Positions 1-6,952 of a stretch of DNA of 22,483 nt are shown here, piece after piece (positions within the stretch are counted from its first letter, which is position 1; each line of letters starts with the position of its first letter). The DNA comes from an uncultured Treponema sp. (lineage in GTDB: Bacteria > Spirochaetota > Spirochaetia > Treponematales > Treponemataceae). The notes below the pieces were generated by a model. It saw only the letters and a list, made by a program, of their open reading frames with translations, was not told the origin of the DNA and did no database searches. The position numbers and the translations under genes are program-made. The stretch lies in the NCBI GenBank assembly GCA_937902445.1, contig CALELJ010000063.1, forward strand, positions 1-22,483, in the 5' to 3' direction.

Positions 1-204
1 TGTAAGAATACAGAGCAACATACCAGTTGCAAGGATTACAACCCAAGCGTTCAGGTTGATAAGGTTTGTGATGTTTGATGGTGCAAAGAGAGATCCCTTG
101 TCAGCTGCAACGATCAAAACCTGGAAGAACAACATAACGGCAAGAAGGATCAAAATCATTGTATTGCCCTTCAGCGTCTTTTTTATGCTCTGCATATTAG
201 CCAT
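1..204 (-). CDS. gguB: Sugar ABC transporter permease, N-terminal part (gguB/mmsB-like)
   Basis: Partial gene: the reading frame is open from the ATG at 204 to the left edge, giving 68 residues. The product would be the membrane-spanning permease that works with the ATPase and binding protein encoded just upstream. The N-terminus MANMQSIKKTLKGNT is followed by a long hydrophobic stretch (about residues 16-34) and a second hydrophobic segment starting near residue 52, as expected for the first helices of a BPD_transp_2 family permease. A Shine-Dalgarno GGAG sits 6 bases before the ATG, and the gap to the gguA stop is only 15 bases, so the two are cotranscribed. The family assignment rests mostly on position in a ChvE/GguA operon, since most of the protein is outside the window. 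Confidence 0.8.
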   Translation of the reverse strand, partial: MANMQSIKKTLKGNTMILILLAVMLFFQVLIVAADKGSLFAPSNITNLINLNAWVVILATGMLLCILT

Positions 205-219
205 TTTTTACTCCTTAGA

Positions 220-1749
220 TTATTTATCAGAATTAATGATGCATGCCATGATCTTTTCCTGGTCAGCATCCTTTGCATCCATTTCAGCAATCATACGACC
301 TTCATTCATAACGTAAATGCGGTCACTCATTCCCAAAACTTCAGGCATTTCAGAAGAAATCAGGATTACTGATTTTCCCTCTGCAACCATTTTGTTGATG
401 ATGCAGTAGATTTCATACTTGGCACCAACGTCGATACCGCGTGTAGGTTCGTCAAGGATGAGGATATCCGGATCAGCAAAGAGCCACTTTCCAAGAAGAA
501 CTTTCTGCATGTTTCCGCCGGAAAGGTTTCCTACATCTTCATCTACAGTCGCACACTTTGTATGCATTTCCTTGGCTGCCTCGACTGCTACACGGCGACA
601 TTCGTCATAGTCGTATATCCAGTGCTTTGATACCTTTTCAGGTTTTGCGGAAACAGTATTCTTTGTGATTGATTCAGAAAGAATAAGTCCGTTACCCTTG
701 CGGTCTTCAGTTACGTAGGCGATACCGCTCTTGATAGCCGATTTTACGTTAGGGAATTCAACTTCCTGTCCGTTGAGGAAAATCTGACCGGAAATATTTG
801 TTCCGTATGACTTTCCGAAAAGGCTCATTGCAAGCTCTGTACGTCCGGCACCCATAAGTCCTGAAATACCAAGAACTTCACCACGGCGAAGATTGAAGTT
901 TACACCGTTGCAGACCTTGATTCCGTCGAATACAGGATGGTCAACATTCCAGTTCTTAACTTCAAGACAAACATCACCGATCTTTGGTGTACGCTTAGGG
1001 AAGCGGTCTGTAATGTCGCGGCCTACCATGGCAGCAATGATTGCGTTCTCACTGAATGATTCGTGAGCTTTGTCCATGGTTCTGATTACGGCACCGTCGC
1101 GGATGACAGTAATCTTGTCTGCAACATATGAAATTTCGTTAAGCTTGTGGGAAATGATGATTGATGTCATTCCCTGCTTCTTGAATTCAAGGAGAAGATC
1201 AAGAAGGTGTCTTGATTCGTTTTCATTAAGTGAGGCAGTCGGTTCATCAAGAATGAGAAGACGAACTTTCTTACCAAGTGCCTTTGCAATTTCAACAAGC
1301 TGCTGTTTGCCGACACCAATGTCCTTAATCAATGTATGTGATGATTCTTTAAGACCAACTTCTGCAAGAAGACTGTCAGCCTTATCGAATGTTTCTGCCC
1401 AGTTAATTTTGGCTTTTGAGCCGCGTTCATTTCCGAGGAACATGTTCTCTGCAATTGTAAGAAGAGGTACAAGAGCAAGTTCCTGGTGAATAATTACAAT
1501 ACCAAGGTCTTCACTGTCTTTGATGGAGTGAAACTTACAGATATTGCCGTCATAAAAAATGTCTCCAGAATATGTACCATACCCATAGATGCCGCTGAGG
1601 ACATTCATCAAGGTAGACTTACCGGCACCGTTTTCACCGCAGAGAGCGTGGATTTCACCTTCTTCAACAGTAAGTGTAACATCGCTCAGAGCTTTTACGC
1701 CCGGGAACTCTTTTGTAATATTCCGCATTTCCAATAATGCCTTTGCCAT
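220..1749 (-). CDS. gguA: Sugar ABC transporter ATP-binding protein (GguA/MmsA type, double NBD)
   Basis: A 509-residue ATPase with two fused nucleotide-binding domains, powering import of monosaccharides captured by the ChvE-like protein. The first domain has a canonical Walker A, GENGAGKST, at residues 38-46, a degenerate signature (GVGKQQLVEIAKAL) and Walker B LLILDEPTASL. The second domain has the degenerate Walker A typical of sugar importers (SGLMGAGRTE), a signature LSGGNMQKV and Walker B ILILDEPTRGID. Length and motif pattern fit the XylG/RbsA/GguA family. The segments around DEPTRGIDVGAKYEIY and SSEMPEVLG look most like GguA (MmsA). The second signature has Met where this group usually has Gln (LSGGNQQKV), probably tolerated. 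The start is fixed by AGGAG six bases upstream. The gene follows chvE after a hairpin and precedes the permease gene by 15 bases. Confidence 0.93.
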   Translation of the reverse strand: MAKALLEMRNITKEFPGVKALSDVTLTVEEGEIHALCGENGAGKSTLMNVLSGIYGYGTYSGDIFYDGNICKFHSIKDSEDLGIVIIHQELALVPLLTIAENMFLGNERGSKAKINWAETFDKADSLLAEVGLKESSHTLIKDIGVGKQQLVEIAKALGKKVRLLILDEPTASLNENESRHLLDLLLEFKKQGMTSIIISHKLNEISYVADKITVIRDGAVIRTMDKAHESFSENAIIAAMVGRDITDRFPKRTPKIGDVCLEVKNWNVDHPVFDGIKVCNGVNFNLRRGEVLGISGLMGAGRTELAMSLFGKSYGTNISGQIFLNGQEVEFPNVKSAIKSGIAYVTEDRKGNGLILSESITKNTVSAKPEKVSKHWIYDYDECRRVAVEAAKEMHTKCATVDEDVGNLSGGNMQKVLLGKWLFADPDILILDEPTRGIDVGAKYEIYCIINKMVAEGKSVILISSEMPEVLGMSDRIYVMNEGRMIAEMDAKDADQEKIMACIINSDK

Positions 1750-1796
1750 TGGAATCTCCTGTTTATTGAACCTTATATTTTTAACTATAAACCCTT

Positions 1797-1829
1797 AAAA
1801 AAAGGCGGGATTGATTAGAACCCCGCCTT
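1797..1829 (-). terminator. Intercistronic terminator/attenuator hairpin between chvE and gguA
   Basis: Read on the minus strand, an 8-bp perfect stem AAGGCGGG/CCCGCCTT (1822-1829 with 1802-1809) with a 12-base loop runs straight into a T tract (1797-1803). It has the form of an intrinsic terminator or 3' stabilising hairpin. Placed after the binding-protein gene and before the ATPase gene, it would let chvE mRNA greatly exceed gguAB mRNA, a common arrangement in ABC importer operons. Confidence 0.85.
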
Positions 1830-1853
1830 GACTCATTTCAAAGCAATCTCAAA

Positions 1854-2927
1854 CTATTTGAGCTGTGCTTCTGTGTAGTATCCAGAGTCGATGAGGAGAG
1901 CCTTGTAGTTGTTAAGGTCACCATATACTGGATCACAGAGGTATGAAGGAACAATTCCTGTACCGTTGTCATAAGTTTTCTTGTCGTTGATTTCTGGTTC
2001 TCCACCCTTACAGATAGCGTCAACCATTCCAACAACCTTTGTTGCAAGTGTACGTGTATCCTTGAAGATAGACATAGCCTGTGTTCCAGCAAGCATGTTC
2101 TTTACAGAACCGATATCACAGTCCTGTCCAGTGATGATTGGGAAGTTAGCCTTTGTGTATCCAGCAGCCTTGAGAGCGTTTGTGATACCCATAGCACAAG
2201 AGTCGTTTGAAGAGTAAACAGCGTCAAGCTTTGTTCCGCGTGGACCGTATCCGTTTGATGTGATAAGGTTTTCCATACGCTTCTGAGCTTCTTCTGTTGA
2301 CCAGTTGAGTGTTGCACACTGTGCCTTTGATGTCTGCTTTGAGCGGCAAACGAGAACACCACTGTCGAGGTATGGCTTAAGAACGTCCATAGCACCACCA
2401 AAGAAGAAGTTGATGTTGTTGTCATCTGGTGAACCTGTGAAGAATTCGATGTAAGCTGGATCAGCCTTTGAACGTGTCTTGAGGTTGAGCTTGTCTACGA
2501 GGTAGTCACCCTGGATTGTACCAACTTTGTAGTTATCAAATGTTGCATAGTATGTAACAGCATTTGAGTTCATGATAAGGCGGTCATAAGCGATAACCTT
2601 GATTCTCTTTGACTTTGCGTTGTCGAGGGCACCCTTAAGAGCTGAACCATCGATAGAAGCAATAACGAGAACCTTACATCCACCAGAGATCATGTTTTCG
2701 ATCTGGTTAACCTGTGTTGCAACGTCATTGTTTGCATACTGGATATCAACCTTGTAACCAGCTTTCTTAAGCTGAGCTTCCATGTTAGCTCCGTCCTGGT
2801 TCCAGCGCTGGAGATCCTTTGTAGGCATTGAAACACCTACTTTTGTACCCTTTACCTTGTCTTTTTTAGCAGCGAAACAAGGCAATACGAGAGCAGCAGC
2901 CAACAATACGGCGATAATTTTTTTCAT
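1854..2927 (-). CDS. chvE: Multiple-sugar periplasmic binding protein, ChvE-like
   Basis: A 357-residue substrate-binding protein of the Peripla_BP_4 family that delivers monosaccharides to the GguAB importer. The N-terminus MKKIIAVLLAAALVLPCFA is a signal peptide. A Cys at position 17 follows Leu-Pro, a poor lipobox, so whether it is a lipoprotein is uncertain. Characteristic ChvE segments are visible: VGVSMPTKDLQRW, a YANNDVATQVNQIENM stretch, KVLVIASIDGS, VIAYDRLIMNS and YYATFDN, and later GQDCD. The frame is open 18 codons further upstream, but the start at 2927 is chosen because TAAGGAGG lies at ideal spacing and the signal peptide begins there. It is first in the operon, followed by a hairpin and gguA. 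Codon use is strongly biased, consistent with high expression. The ligand (glucose, galactose, xylose or arabinose) cannot be read from the sequence. Confidence 0.93.
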   Translation of the reverse strand: MKKIIAVLLAAALVLPCFAAKKDKVKGTKVGVSMPTKDLQRWNQDGANMEAQLKKAGYKVDIQYANNDVATQVNQIENMISGGCKVLVIASIDGSALKGALDNAKSKRIKVIAYDRLIMNSNAVTYYATFDNYKVGTIQGDYLVDKLNLKTRSKADPAYIEFFTGSPDDNNINFFFGGAMDVLKPYLDSGVLVCRSKQTSKAQCATLNWSTEEAQKRMENLITSNGYGPRGTKLDAVYSSNDSCAMGITNALKAAGYTKANFPIITGQDCDIGSVKNMLAGTQAMSIFKDTRTLATKVVGMVDAICKGGEPEINDKKTYDNGTGIVPSYLCDPVYGDLNNYKALLIDSGYYTEAQLK

Positions 2928-3013
2928 AAGATAATCCTCCTTATTCGATATCTTACATTTAACAGTTAGCGCCGGCCCCAACCGGAACCGACACTACCTT
3001 TGTTCTTAGGATG

Positions 3014-3019
3014 ATTATA
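3014..3019 (-). promoter_or_regulatory. Candidate -10 box for the chvE-gguA-gguB operon
   Basis: A perfect TATAAT on the minus strand, giving a leader of about 80 bases before the chvE start. No recognisable -35 lies 16-19 bases upstream, which would suit a promoter needing an activator. The leader contains GC-rich self-complementary sequence near 2971-2990. Confidence 0.4.
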
Positions 3020-3162
3020 TACTACATCAAAGCACCCTCCGTGGATTATCAATGTTCTTGAATTTCTTGCTAATTTATGGGAATTTTCAAAAAAATCTGT
3101 CATTTTCACGCGCGGATGTTCTAGAATTTATTGTTGTAAGAAAAGTTAAGAACAGTTCTTCA

Positions 3163-3254
3163 GACGGAACACGTGGGCCCGCGACTGCATCAGGCAGCCG
3201 CGGGAGTTTCATAGGGCAGCCGGCCTGGAACTCGGGAAGCATCAGAGTTCCGCC
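3163..3254. other. GC-rich structured intergenic element, possible RNA on the minus strand
   Basis: The 378-base divergent gap 2928-3305 has no convincing gene. This block stands out as GC-rich in AT-rich surroundings. An inner 11-bp hairpin (3178-3188 with 3194-3204, loop ATCAG) is enclosed by an 8-bp stem pairing 3163-3170 with 3247-3254, and a competing 7-bp hairpin GGAACTC/GAGTTCC lies at 3227-3233/3245-3251. Both the inner and the outer stem contain one non-Watson-Crick position. In minus-strand RNA these are G-U pairs, while in plus-strand RNA they would be A-C mismatches, so the minus strand is favoured. The octamer GGCAGCCG (3193, 3215) and the heptamer GCATCAG (3187, 3239) each occur twice. 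Just beyond, on the minus strand, AAGAA/TTCTT and a T-rich stretch (about 3135-3160) could end a transcript. No known RNA family was recognised. Confidence 0.35.
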
Positions 3255-3267
3255 TTTAAAAAAAATC

Positions 3268-3296
3268 TTGATAAATTGCAAATATTTACTTATTAT
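3268..3296 (+). promoter_or_regulatory. Promoter of the DUF5312-like gene
   Basis: TTGATA (3268-3273), a 17-base spacer and TATTAT (3291-3296). Expected transcription start is about 3303, three bases before the chosen ATG at 3306, so the mRNA would be essentially leaderless. No Shine-Dalgarno sequence is present. Confidence 0.65.
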
Positions 3297-3305
3297 TTAA
3301 GTATT

Positions 3306-4838
3306 ATGGGTGGAAATTTCTTAAAAGATTTAATCGGCTCTTTTTTTGGTGGCAGCGACCCTGAGGCACAGAAAAAGAAGGCATTGAAAAGCATTGCAAA
3401 ATCACTTTCAAAGACAAAGTATAAATTCTACAAATTGGGTTCCAATGAGGTTGAGGCTTCTTTTGCAAGGTTCTTCCTCGAGATTTACAAGGCAGTGTCA
3501 CCGGCACAGGCCATGCTGCAGTCATTCAACCCCAACAGCCTGAAAAGACTTGTACTCAACAGTTCTCTTTCGGAAAAGCAGCTGGAATCACTGGACCAGC
3601 TTTCGGAAACAGCAATCATGGAACTTGCAAGGAAAAAGCCCCTCAAGGAAGTCCGTGAGACAGTCAAGGGATACATGGATAATTTTTCCGCAGCCTATGA
3701 CAGCAACAAGATTTCTAAGACAGACCAGCTTTACACAAAACTCATCACCTTCGCAAATTTCGTTCAGTTTGACTTCTATTTCATGCTGAAAAAATTCGAC
3801 AACACGCTGAAGGAACGTGACTTTTCCGTTGCGCCAAAGTTTACCCAGATAAACGGAACATACCTTATCGAGGACCTGAAGAACTTCATCGATGTTGCGT
3901 GGGTACTTCCCTTCGATTCAGACTGGAGTGACGTATTCAAGCTCATCAAGTCGGTGAAGGGTGCAGATCCTGTGGCTGCAGGTGTATGGAAAAAACTTCT
4001 TGCACGCATCAAGTATCTCAGGGACAACCACATCCTCGAGATGCTCATCCAGCTGATTTCAGAAAATCCTAATTACCGTGATGAAGTGACGTCAAAGGAA
4101 CTTTATATCGTCGACGACTATATCGCAGACGTCAAGAAAACTGCTGAGAAGACCCTTGAGGAAATCCAGGCAAAGCAGACTGCAGGTAAAGTTGACGGAC
4201 TTCTGGTTCAGATTTTTGGCACGACTGAAGTTGAACACCTGAAGTACTACAACGAAGCTGGCAGCGCTCCGTTTGAACGCAAGGATCTTGGTTCATTTGA
4301 ATATGCTGAACCGCTGGGATACCTCAAGCAGTTCATTCTTGACTATGTAAAGAAAGACATCCGTGAACTTTCCGACATCCTTCTTGTTCGCGGCGAATGG
4401 GCCAACCAGCAGCTTGCCACACCGATGAGCGATGCCTTCCACCAGCTTCTGGACATTGCCGGAAACATCACAGCCCTGGACAACAGCGTGAATGAGACCG
4501 TGGATCTTGGGCTCAAAATGAAGACACATCTTCCAAGGGCCGACAGGGACAAAGAATCAAGAAACATCATCCAGTCTACCCTTACACACATAAACGACAC
4601 GGCTGGAACTCTCATAAAGAAGTCAATCGCCCTTCTGGTTTCATTTGACAGGAACCTCAAGATGATTCTTGAAGACTGTGTAAAGAAACACCAGGAGCTT
4701 ATCCTTAACTGGAACGACATCGACCACTTTGCGGAAGGACAGCTCAAGCAGATGTCGATCGATGCATACAAAAAGATTTTTTCTTTTGTTTCATTGATGC
4801 AGAACTTCCCTGTCCAGATTTCAGAGGATGCTGAATAA
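3306..4838 (+). CDS. Conserved spirochaetal protein of unknown function, DUF5312-like
   Basis: A 510-residue soluble, probably largely helical protein without signal peptide or membrane segment. The N-terminus MGGNFLKDLIGSFFGG is followed by a lysine-rich stretch and long charged helices. No catalytic motif was recognised. The composition and opening resemble the spirochaete family DUF5312, but that identification is from memory and tentative. The frame opens at 3276, yet an ATG there would lie upstream of the -10 box, so 3306 is the better start. There is no Shine-Dalgarno sequence. The gene stands alone: it is divergent from the chvE operon and ends at a bidirectional terminator shared with the convergent sensor operon. 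Function unknown. Confidence 0.85.
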   Translation: MGGNFLKDLIGSFFGGSDPEAQKKKALKSIAKSLSKTKYKFYKLGSNEVEASFARFFLEIYKAVSPAQAMLQSFNPNSLKRLVLNSSLSEKQLESLDQLSETAIMELARKKPLKEVRETVKGYMDNFSAAYDSNKISKTDQLYTKLITFANFVQFDFYFMLKKFDNTLKERDFSVAPKFTQINGTYLIEDLKNFIDVAWVLPFDSDWSDVFKLIKSVKGADPVAAGVWKKLLARIKYLRDNHILEMLIQLISENPNYRDEVTSKELYIVDDYIADVKKTAEKTLEEIQAKQTAGKVDGLLVQIFGTTEVEHLKYYNEAGSAPFERKDLGSFEYAEPLGYLKQFILDYVKKDIRELSDILLVRGEWANQQLATPMSDAFHQLLDIAGNITALDNSVNETVDLGLKMKTHLPRADRDKESRNIIQSTLTHINDTAGTLIKKSIALLVSFDRNLKMILEDCVKKHQELILNWNDIDHFAEGQLKQMSIDAYKKIFSFVSLMQNFPVQISEDAE

Positions 4839-4845
4839 AAGAAAA

Positions 4846-4891
4846 ACCCGCGAAGGCAGCTGAACCAGATGCTTTCACGGGTCTTTTTTTT
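4846..4891. terminator. Bidirectional intrinsic terminator
   Basis: Stem ACCCGCGAAGGC (4846-4857) with GCTTTCACGGGT (4871-4882), containing one mismatch and one wobble. On the plus strand it is followed by eight T (4884-4891). On the minus strand, the other flank gives TTTTT-C-TTTT after the stem. It therefore serves both the gene ending at 4838 and the convergent gene ending at 4944. Confidence 0.85.
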
Positions 4892-4943
4892 CGGTTGTTT
4901 ATTAATCGGCTGTTGACCGGCTATTGATCAGCCAGAGACGGTT

Positions 4944-5198
4944 TCATTTAAGCACGGAATCCACAAGTGCCTTAAGGGCAGGATCCTGTTTGATTTCCGA
5001 GGTTTCGATTCCGCTCTGAATTACGAATACACCATTTTTTTCGACAATTACTTTGTTCATGTTTTTAGCTCCATTTGTTTCAGTAATATGCTTCAGAAGA
5101 CCGGCACTTTTTTTAGGTTCGGTCAATTCAATAGCCTTGCCCATCAGCCCTTTCCTCTGAGATTTTTTAACTTCCGTTTTTTTAATGTTTTCTGCCAT
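4944..5198 (-). CDS. Small hypothetical protein, translationally coupled to the sensor-like gene
   Basis: A predicted 84-residue protein, lysine-rich at the N-terminus (MAENIKKTEVKKSQRKGLMG), with a C-terminal half resembling a small beta-strand/helix unit (KVIVEKNGVFVIQSG, then DPALKALVDSVLK). No membrane segment, signal peptide or recognised domain. The ATG at 5198 starts one base after the TGA (5200-5202) of the upstream gene. Another in-frame ATG at 5213 would overlap that gene by 14 bases and has no ribosome binding site. The tight junction suggests translational coupling and a shared job with the membrane protein. Downstream is the shared terminator. Function unknown. Confidence 0.7.
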   Translation of the reverse strand: MAENIKKTEVKKSQRKGLMGKAIELTEPKKSAGLLKHITETNGAKNMNKVIVEKNGVFVIQSGIETSEIKQDPALKALVDSVLK

Positions 5199-5199
5199 A

Positions 5200-6861
5200 T
5201 CAGTTTTCACCATCAAGATTTGAAAAATTCAGACCGCTGACAGAAAAACTGTCATTGACCTTTTTCTTTATCTCTTCGATATTTTCCGGAACTACCTTTT
5301 CCGGACTATCTTTTTTTTCATATTCGGAGAAAGATTCCTCGATTATTTCCACAGGTTCTGCTTCTTCCACTTCTTCGAGTTCTTCTACAGCTTCGGCTTC
5401 CTGAACTTCCTCAAGCTCTTCTACGGCTTCGGCTTCCTCTACTTCATCAAGCTCTTCTACGGGTTCAGCTTCCTCTACTTCTTCAAGTTCTTCTACGGCT
5501 TCCGCCTCTTCTATTTCTTCAAGCTCTTCTACAGGTTCCGCATCCGAGATTTCCTCCTGGGCTGATGATTCCACAGAGGACGGAATTTCTTCTACGACAG
5601 TCGCCTTAGGTTCCACCTGCACAGGTACAGAATTCCGCGACGGTGCAGAAGCAAAGGCCGACATGATGTCCTGCCAGCTTGACTCAAGCATTGCGTCCAC
5701 AACTTCAGAATGCTTTTTTCCGCGGTTGCCCAGGCTCCTTTTTATTTCGTCATTGACATCCATTCTTCTGGATGCGATTCCCTTTGCAAGCGTCTTCCAG
5801 TCCGTAGTGTCCTTGCGCTCGATATATTCCCTCAAAAGCTCGTACTGGAATTTTCTGATCCTTCTTCTGATGAACACCATGTCATCGTGGCGAAGGTTGA
5901 ACAAAAGGAACACAACAAGGAACACCGTGATGAAAAGGCACACAAGGAGTGCGATTTTTTCGGTATCGTTAAACTCAAATTCATCCTGACTGCAGATCCA
6001 TCCGATTTTAATTCCGTTTTCATCTGTCGTGGATATTACAAAAAGGTTTTCCTTTTTTTCGTCGCTTTCGGCAATCTGTTCGATGTTTGAATAGCGTTTT
6101 CCCCAGCGGTCCTGAATTTCCTGAATGAGTGCTTTCCTTCCGGTAAGAGGAAGTCCAAAAACAAAGCCTGCAGGAGACAGGACTGTCCCCCTTGCATTGA
6201 GTGAGACGATGTCGCGGTTGATGAGAGTACGGGTAAAATCATCTCCGGATACATAGAAGACCATGGTTCCGCGGTATGCCGTATAGACGTCATAGAAAGG
6301 ATAACTGAACAGAAGACGGTTTCTGGTATTGTCAAAATACACGAGGGTGTTTTTGTCTCCGTCTGCGGTTTCTATGAGAGCATATGGAATTCTATCCACG
6401 TAGTTTGAATATGTTACGAGTTCAGCAGTTTCCGAAAGTATGTCTTCGCTGAAAGTGCTGTAATGGATGTGGACACCGTCATTTTCAACAAGACGGATTC
6501 CTTCAATTCCTGGATTTTTCTGAAACAAAAGAGAACAGAGGGCATCACGTCTTTCCATATTATCAGACGAAGGTTCACGCTCAATATAGGATGAAACACT
6601 CTGTTCGGAAAGAAATTCCCTGAGCTGACGGTCAAGGTTTGTAAAATAGTCACCATAGCCAGCTTTGATTTTCTCGAGGCGTTCGTTTATGTTACCGATC
6701 ACTCTTGGCGTGTAATACTGAACCTCAATAAGCCTGAAGCCACCGGCAAATGAAAAGAAAAGACAGCCGGCAAAAATGAGGACTGATATCAGCATGCTGA
6801 GTGCAACTTTTGGCAAAGATGTCACAAAAAATCTCCTGTCGATCGGGAAAAAGGAATTCAC
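5200..6861 (-). CDS. Two-TM sensor-like membrane protein with acidic 12-residue repeat tail
   Basis: About 553 residues from a GTG start at 6861, chosen for a GGAAAG sequence just upstream. A TTG at 6888 would add nine residues but has no ribosome binding site. Transmembrane helix 1 spans about residues 18-40. A region of about 260 residues that should be outside the cytoplasm follows, with the layout of Cache-type sensor domains (helical beginning, then beta-strand-rich segments). Helix 2 is at about 302-323. A basic juxtamembrane segment (RRRIRKFQYELLREY) leads into a cytoplasmic tail. Residues 441-512 are six tandem units of a 12-residue acidic motif of the type AE(A/P)VEELEEVEE. No HAMP, kinase, methyl-accepting or cyclase domain is present, so the output is unknown. 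It is cotranscribed with the small gene at 4944-5198 and divergent from hflX. The sensor role is inferred from topology only. Confidence 0.8.
   Translation of the reverse strand: MNSFFPIDRRFFVTSLPKVALSMLISVLIFAGCLFFSFAGGFRLIEVQYYTPRVIGNINERLEKIKAGYGDYFTNLDRQLREFLSEQSVSSYIEREPSSDNMERRDALCSLLFQKNPGIEGIRLVENDGVHIHYSTFSEDILSETAELVTYSNYVDRIPYALIETADGDKNTLVYFDNTRNRLLFSYPFYDVYTAYRGTMVFYVSGDDFTRTLINRDIVSLNARGTVLSPAGFVFGLPLTGRKALIQEIQDRWGKRYSNIEQIAESDEKKENLFVISTTDENGIKIGWICSQDEFEFNDTEKIALLVCLFITVFLVVFLLFNLRHDDMVFIRRRIRKFQYELLREYIERKDTTDWKTLAKGIASRRMDVNDEIKRSLGNRGKKHSEVVDAMLESSWQDIMSAFASAPSRNSVPVQVEPKATVVEEIPSSVESSAQEEISDAEPVEELEEIEEAEAVEELEEVEEAEPVEELDEVEEAEAVEELEEVQEAEAVEELEEVEEAEPVEIIEESFSEYEKKDSPEKVVPENIEEIKKKVNDSFSVSGLNFSNLDGEN
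5326..5541 (-). repeat. In-frame 36-bp tandem repeats encoding acidic 12-residue units
   Basis: Six consecutive units of 36 bases encode variants of AExVEELEEVEE. The last unit is the most diverged (AEPVEIIEE). Copies differ mainly at third positions and by A/P at residue 3, which shows both duplication and selection for protein sequence. Such arrays change copy number easily by slippage or recombination. Confidence 0.9.
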
Positions 6862-6902
6862 CTCTTTCCGTCTTTGAATTTTCGGCAAATTCGGTACAGG
6901 AT

Positions 6903-6931
6903 TTCACACTTTTCATGAAAATTTGTATAAT
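6903..6931 (+). promoter_or_regulatory. Promoter of hflX
   Basis: TTCACA (6903-6908), a 17-base spacer and a perfect TATAAT (6926-6931). The expected start of transcription, about 6938, falls one base before the hflX ATG at 6939, predicting a leaderless mRNA. Confidence 0.75.
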
Positions 6932-6952
6932 TGACGGTATGGTAGAACTCAA
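6924..6952 (-). promoter_or_regulatory. Promoter of the sensor-like operon, overlapping the hflX promoter
   Basis: On the minus strand TTGAGT (6952-6947), a 17-base spacer and TATACA (6929-6924). The two divergent -10 boxes share the bases 6926-6929. The transcript would start near 6917, about 55 bases before the GTG at 6861. Confidence 0.5.

Noticed and set aside
3163..3254. SRP RNA (ffs) or tmRNA
   Set aside because: A GGGAAGCATCAG stretch is superficially like the SRP loop, but the conserved SRP core and tmRNA tRNA-like ends are absent.
3087..3281. 64-codon minus-strand reading frame, with an ATG preceded by AAGGCGG, in the chvE upstream gap
   Set aside because: It runs through the GC-rich hairpins, is proline-rich there and then low-complexity, with no recognisable protein features. 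The RNA-structure explanation fits better, though a leader peptide cannot be fully excluded.
4343..4771. 142-codon minus-strand frame inside the DUF5312-like gene
   Set aside because: Ser/Arg/Phe-rich antisense shadow without a promoter or ribosome binding site.
5326..5541. CRISPR array
   Set aside because: The 36-base periodicity is contiguous with no spacers and codes in frame for an acidic protein repeat.
6801..6938. 46-codon N-terminal extension of hflX
   Set aside because: The extension lies upstream of a strong -10 box at 6926-6931, and HflX similarity begins after 6939.
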